From Peptococcaceae bacterium BRH_c23 (GTDB taxonomy: Bacteria; Bacillota_B; Desulfitobacteriia; Desulfitobacteriales; Desulfitobacteriaceae): 10,238 nucleotides of DNA. A program made the translations under genes and the position numbers. This document shows, piece after piece, positions 7,147 through 10,238 of this stretch. The notes beneath the pieces are model-generated. The model saw only the letters and a list, made by a program, of their open reading frames with translations, was not told the DNA's origin and searched no databases. The stretch lies in NCBI GenBank assembly GCA_000961805.1, contig LADV01000224.1, forward strand, positions 1-10,238, read 5' to 3'. Every line of letters starts with the position of its first letter. The first letter of the stretch is position 1.

Positions 7147-8241
7147 TCATCCTAAACTGACCATAGAAATAGCCTTCGTTACGCAACTATCTACACAAAT
7201 TCCGCAACCCCAGCACTTATCCTGATCAAACTCAACCCTCTTCCTTGGCTTGCCGTTGACCATGATTTCGGTTTCCCCGAGCTGAAAAGCCGAAAAATTG
7301 CACCGTTTGACACAAGCCCCACAATGCGAACACTTCACTTCATTGCGCTGAGCCACATATTGAATAACCGGAAATATACCCTTCATTCCCCTGTCCTGAG
7401 CCAGACGCGTCGGATAGCAACAGCAAGAACAACAATTACACATCCAGGTCGGCCCCTTCTCCCGCCAGTCACTATTAATCTGGTGCATCAAACCCTTCCG
7501 ATGTGAGAGTATTACAATCTCTCGAGCTTCATCCTTCGAAAGCGAACGCCCATACGTACGATCCGTAATCGAAGCATCAAAACTCAGACAGGTTTCTGTC
7601 GGCTTCTCGCACCGCTCCGCTAACTTACGACAATTACAAGGAACCAAGCGAATATCCTTCACGGAATTCAGTAATTCCTCAAGCTCATCGATCATAAAAA
7701 ACGTCTCCGGCGCCCTATCCACCGCCTCTTTATTCCTAAGCTGCTCCAGATAAGGCTCCATCCGCTCCGCGTACACTTGATAACACCACTCATCCAAAGC
7801 CTTCAGCAAATCGCCACCGTCATCTTTAACCTTTTCGTTGTTATTGTTATCATCGTTGCTATCGTTGTTATCGTTGTTATCCTTATCCTTATCTCTCTCG
7901 TCATCTATATTATTGGCCTTCAGACTCCTAATTTCTAGCTTATAGCTATCGTCAAACTTGCACATATAATCCAACCGGCCATAGAAATCCGCCCCAAAAT
8001 AAACAATCTCCCCGTCAATCTCTTCCCTCTGAACAATATGCTTATAATAACAACCCTCCAACAACCCCTGAGCCTGCTCAGAAGCACATCCCATCCTTTT
8101 AGCAACTTCAGAAACAGAACACTTCTGACCCTCCAATCGAACCACCAAATCCATCTCAGCCTCAGACACAAACCATGACAAATAAGGCACCACAAAATCC
8201 GGCACACCAAACAAACTAACAAACTTCTCAATCATCGACAT
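7147..8241 (-). CDS. Cysteine-rich iron-sulfur protein with two C-terminal [4Fe-4S] ferredoxin motifs
   Basis: The 364-residue protein has several parts. Residues about 28-95 look like a winged-helix or helix-turn-helix segment (SVSEVAKRMGCASEQAQGLLEG). Residues about 112-142 are an Asp/Asn/Lys low-complexity linker. A cysteine-rich middle carries CNC (202-204), C211 and C218, then CNCCSCCC (268-275). The C-terminus has two classic CxxCxxCxxxC motifs (C304/307/310/314 and C343/346/349/353), each for one [4Fe-4S] cluster. No signal peptide or membrane segment is seen. An electron-transfer role is likely from the ferredoxin part. Whether it reduces Co(II) corrinoid for the adjacent methyltransferase system is only a guess from location. 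The ATG at 8241 follows AAAGG by 12 bases, a slightly long spacing. Confidence 0.85.
   Translation of the reverse strand: MSMIEKFVSLFGVPDFVVPYLSWFVSEAEMDLVVRLEGQKCSVSEVAKRMGCASEQAQGLLEGCYYKHIVQREEIDGEIVYFGADFYGRLDYMCKFDDSYKLEIRSLKANNIDDERDKDKDNNDNNDSNDDNNNNEKVKDDGGDLLKALDEWCYQVYAERMEPYLEQLRNKEAVDRAPETFFMIDELEELLNSVKDIRLVPCNCRKLAERCEKPTETCLSFDASITDRTYGRSLSKDEAREIVILSHRKGLMHQINSDWREKGPTWMCNCCSCCCYPTRLAQDRGMKGIFPVIQYVAQRNEVKCSHCGACVKRCNFSAFQLGETEIMVNGKPRKRVEFDQDKCWGCGICVDSCVTKAISMVSLG
7822..7910. repeat. Simple-sequence tract inside the ferredoxin gene
   Basis: The plus strand is built from imperfect GTTATC, GTTGTTATC and TTATCC units. Translated on the minus strand it gives the Asp/Asn/Lys linker. 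The repeat keeps the reading frame open and splits the N-terminal helix-turn-helix-like part from the cysteine-rich part. Confidence 0.7.
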
Positions 8242-8386
8242 CTAAAAATCCAACCTTTCACGAATCCGAGTTAAAGAAAGACCACCCTATTCCCCAAACC
8301 AATATTTCACGGGGCATAAAGTGGCCAATAAATATAACTTAATAAGCAACCCAAACATTCCCTCCGTTACCCAGCCCGGCGGCGCA

Positions 8387-8404
8387 GCACCGATTCAGAG
8401 GTGC
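8387..8404. repeat. Short perfect hairpin upstream of repeat copy A
   Basis: GCACC at 8387-8391 pairs with GGTGC at 8400-8404 across an 8-base loop. It sits in a GC-rich stretch between the ferredoxin gene and repeat copy A. No T-run follows and no function is assigned. Confidence 0.35.
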
Positions 8405-8427
8405 ACGTTCCCCCCGCAACATGCATA

Positions 8428-8624
8428 GGAGGAAGTGGCTTAGCTGAGAGAGCACGATTAGTGGAATTGCGTCAATGAGCGCAGTCGATCAGGCGTTAAG
8501 AACCGCAACTGTTCACATGCAGAAAGCCCAGAAGTTTTGCGGTTTAGCCTGAGCGACAAGGGAATAGCAATGGAACGTTGTGCGATCACGATAGTCTCCA
8601 GTGGAGAGTATCGCCGAAGGCGCA
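8428..8624 (+). repeat. Dispersed structured repeat, copy A
   Basis: This stretch is about 80 percent alike by eye to 10046-10238 in the same orientation. It folds into several stems read on the plus strand. H1 is GCGT/GCGC (8469-8472/8479-8482) around CAATGA. P2 is 8484-8494 with 8547-8557, with one A-G mismatch. P3 is AACCGCAA/TTGCGGTT (8501-8508/8537-8544). P4 is 8589-8599 with 8603-8613, a palindrome with an AGT loop. It carries an 11-base insertion between P2 and P4 relative to copy B. It sits in the gap between the binding-protein gene and the ferredoxin gene. A minus-strand reading frame of 83 codons across it is probably spurious, because the insertion is not a multiple of three. Confidence 0.8.
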
Positions 8625-8715
8625 TTACCCACAACGAACACTTATCGCCGTAGGATGCTAAGCGACTTTCTCCTCCCCCGTTCGGACCCCGCACCTCTAC
8701 TCCCTCCAAGCCGCC

Positions 8716-9666
8716 TTATTTCAGCAACCCTTTACTCTTCAAGAAAGTCGTCGAAACTTCCTCAATGGACTTCTTCTCAACATCAGCTTGCATATTCAAT
8801 TGAGTGATCGTCTCAGTATCTAACACAGCGCTCAATTTCTTAAGTTCGCCAGCTAAGTTAGGATACGCATCCAAGATTTGCTGACGGAAGACAGGAGCAG
8901 CATTATAGACCGGGAACGCCTTTTTATCATCTTCAAGCATCACTAGCTTATCCGTGACAATCCTCGGTTCTGTAGTGAAGGCTAAAGCTAAATCCCCTTT
9001 TTGAGCTTTAAGAGTATCATAGTTTAGACCCATAGCTACGTTGACAAAATCCCCTTTAGGCATTTTGAACTCATAGACCTTTTCAAACGATGGCAAACCA
9101 TCTGCCCGTCCTTCCCATTCAGGGAAACCAACGAATTTTAAGCTTTCACCCTTCTTCACTTGGGCAACATAGTCAGAGATAGTTTTCAGCTTATACTTTT
9201 CGGCAACATCGGCCCGAACAACAATCCCATAGGTGTCATTAAGTGGTGCATAATCCAACCACGCAATTCCATTCTTAGCATCCCACTCTTTAATGAGTTT
9301 GTAGCTTTCATCCGCCTCAAACACGGGAGCATGCTCCATTAAATTCATAACACCCGTTCCAGTGTACTCCCAATAATGATCGATTTGCCCAGAAGTCAAG
9401 GCTGGTCTGATAACAGCCAATTCACCAAGCCCCATTTTATTCTCAACCGGATACCCTAAACCTTTTAGATACTGGAAGCTCATCGTTCCTAAGAGTGCTG
9501 CTTCTGTAAAGGTCTTGGACGAAATCTTAATAGTAGGTCCTTCTTTTGCCTTATCTGGAGCAGGTGTAGGTGCTGCTGCAGGCGCCTTTGCACCGCAACC
9601 CATTACCCCTCCTAAAGCTAGTGTCAGGGACAAGATTGCAACGAGAAATAATGATCGTTTCTTCAT
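8716..9666 (-). CDS. Glycine betaine/quaternary amine ABC transporter substrate-binding lipoprotein (OpuAC/ProX type)
   Basis: The protein captures a quaternary amine such as glycine betaine or choline at the cell surface for an ABC importer. The N-terminus MKKRSLFLVAILSLTLALGG is a lipoprotein signal ending in GVMGC, so Cys24 would be lipidated. The mature part (IKISSKTFTEAALLGTMSFQ, the WEYTGTG block, and IAWLDYAPLNDTYGIVVR) is typical of the OpuAC/QAT family, which holds the ligand in an aromatic cage. The frame extends to an ATG at 9708, but I start at the ATG at 9666. The AAGGAAGGGG ribosome site lies 7 bases before it, and a candidate -10 box overlaps the longer start. This gives 316 residues, the family norm. 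No permease or ATPase gene is adjacent. It may supply substrate to the methyltransferase operon or serve osmoprotection. Confidence 0.92.
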   Translation of the reverse strand: MKKRSLFLVAILSLTLALGGVMGCGAKAPAAAPTPAPDKAKEGPTIKISSKTFTEAALLGTMSFQYLKGLGYPVENKMGLGELAVIRPALTSGQIDHYWEYTGTGVMNLMEHAPVFEADESYKLIKEWDAKNGIAWLDYAPLNDTYGIVVRADVAEKYKLKTISDYVAQVKKGESLKFVGFPEWEGRADGLPSFEKVYEFKMPKGDFVNVAMGLNYDTLKAQKGDLALAFTTEPRIVTDKLVMLEDDKKAFPVYNAAPVFRQQILDAYPNLAGELKKLSAVLDTETITQLNMQADVEKKSIEEVSTTFLKSKGLLK

Positions 9667-9699
9667 GTACATACCCCTTCCTTTTAATAAGTTGGTCCA

Positions 9700-9705
9700 A
9701 TTATA
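9700..9705 (-). promoter_or_regulatory. Candidate -10 box for the binding-protein gene
   Basis: The minus strand has a perfect TATAAT 34 bases before the chosen start codon, with the ribosome site between. I find no good -35 hexamer at 16-18 bases, so it is only a candidate. Its position supports the ATG at 9666 as the start. Confidence 0.35.
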
Positions 9706-9709
9706 CATC

Positions 9710-10045
9710 TTTTCACAATACTTACGTAGCCTTTATTTCAAATTTCTGGCATCCCCTCCTTCAAATCTCAAGTAATGCAAACTTAAACCCTCGCCATATC
9801 TCCTTTTCGCCTAAACGATACAACCCCTTTCACAGAGTCCATCAACACCTTCTAAACCCCCATCGACAATCCCAAAGGATTCCTCTTACTTAGAAAGCAA
9901 GCCAAGAACCGTCCCGCCTTCCCCATATGTTCCCCTAGTGTTCCCCTCAAAAGCGCTTTTGCGTCATAAACGCAAACAGTACCCAGACCCCTCCATCATT
10001 CTAAACCCCGCGTTCTATACCCCGTCGTTCTACCCGTCGACCCAA
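9710..10045. other. Gap upstream of the binding-protein gene, no gene found
   Basis: I see no supportable gene here; the plus-strand open frames are short, overlap one another and lack ribosome sites. The stretch holds an AAGGAGGGG-ATG on the minus strand (about 9745-9755) that opens only a four-codon frame. It also holds the small hairpin AATCC-CAAA-GGATT (about 9873) and the 9949-9976 palindrome cluster. The plus strand is C-rich and G-poor through much of it. Confidence 0.4.
9949..9976. repeat. Overlapping palindrome and hairpin
   Basis: AAAAGCGCTTTT (9949-9960) is a perfect 12-base palindrome. Its last three bases begin a second perfect hairpin, TTTGCGT-CATAA-ACGCAAA (9958-9976, 7-bp stem). 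The two stems are mutually exclusive at the overlap. It is about 70 bases before repeat copy B and could be a protein-binding site or part of a switch; no function is assigned. Confidence 0.5.
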
Positions 10046-10238
10046 GCTAGAGGAATTGTTTTAGCTGAGAGAGCATGTGAGAGGAATCGCGTCAATGAAC
10101 GCAGGCGACGAGGCGTTAAGAAACGCAACGGTTCACATTCAGAAAGCTCGGAGGTTTTGCGTTTTAGCCTCGGCGTCAAGTGAATAGCGATGAATCACGA
10201 TAGTCTCCAGTGGAGAGTATCGCCGAAGCCGCGATCCC
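10046..10238 (+). repeat. Dispersed structured repeat, copy B (runs to window end)
   Basis: This is the second copy of the element at 8428-8624, same orientation. H1 is GCGT/ACGC (10089-10092/10099-10102) around the identical CAATGA loop. P2 pairs 10104-10114 with 10167-10177, with the same A-G mismatch. P3 is AAACGCAA/TTGCGTTT (10121-10128/10157-10164). P4 pairs 10198-10208 with 10212-10222 and is identical to copy A. P2 and P3 span exactly 74 and 44 bases in both copies. Three base pairs differ by paired changes. The copy may continue past the window. In the frame that is open in copy A, copy B has a stop codon. Confidence 0.8.

Noticed and set aside
8313..8328. A possible second sigma-54 promoter (TTGGCCACTTTATGCC, minus strand) before the ferredoxin gene
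   Set aside because: The GG to GC spacing is 9 bases, not the required 10, and the -12 block lacks the TT.
8458..8709. An 83-codon minus-strand open frame across repeat copy A
   Set aside because: In copy B the same frame meets stop codons, and the two copies differ by an 11-base indel. The changes preserve stems, not codons, and there is no ribosome site.
9515..9893. Overlapping plus-strand open frames opposite and upstream of the binding-protein gene
   Set aside because: They are antisense shadows of the binding-protein gene or low-complexity C-rich sequence, with no ribosome sites or recognisable domains.
1..10238. CRISPR array, tRNA or rRNA genes
   Set aside because: I found no regularly spaced short repeats, cloverleaf with CCA-type end, or rRNA-like conserved blocks on either strand.

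Overview
The window looks like a piece of an anaerobic Firmicute (Clostridia). The best guess is the Desulfosporosinus/Desulfitobacterium branch of the Peptococcaceae, judged from recalled protein and IS-element resemblance and moderate base composition, not from a database search. All the genes recognised here lie on the minus strand, so they read from the right end of the window to the left.

In transcription order the layout is as follows. (1) A lipoprotein that binds quaternary amines or glycine betaine (8716-9666) stands without its permease or ATPase. (2) A cysteine-rich protein with two C-terminal [4Fe-4S] ferredoxin motifs (7147-8241) follows, and a terminator-like hairpin comes after it. 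(3) A regulatory gap holds a near-perfect sigma-54 (-24/-12) promoter at 6844-6860. (4) It faces a tight three-gene operon: two tandem, non-pyrrolysine MttB-family methyltransferases (5191-6702 and 3718-5175) and one cognate corrinoid protein (3032-3664). (5) A graveyard of about 900 bp follows, with a hairpin, a DUF3102-like gene stub inside a 17-bp inverted repeat, and a decayed IS200/IS605 element that still has the tnpA start, the tnpB start and terminal hairpins. (6) Last is a long-form urocanate hydratase (41-2062), which probably starts at an internal GTG.

Together, the genes suggest use of a methylated quaternary or tertiary amine. The binding lipoprotein would capture a betaine. One or both MttB homologs would move a methyl group to the corrinoid protein. 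A methyltransferase to tetrahydrofolate and a corrinoid activator, both outside the window, would complete the route. The substrate is not determined. The nearby urocanase raises the possibility of a histidine-derived betaine (hercynine or ergothioneine), but it is separated from the operon by mobile-element debris and may be unrelated.

The most unusual non-coding signal is a roughly 190-nt repeat present twice in the same orientation (about 8428-8624, and about 10046 to the window end), on either side of the binding-protein gene. The two copies differ in sequence, but several differences fall as paired compensatory changes in the same stems. This points to a selected RNA (or single-stranded DNA) fold, not a protein.
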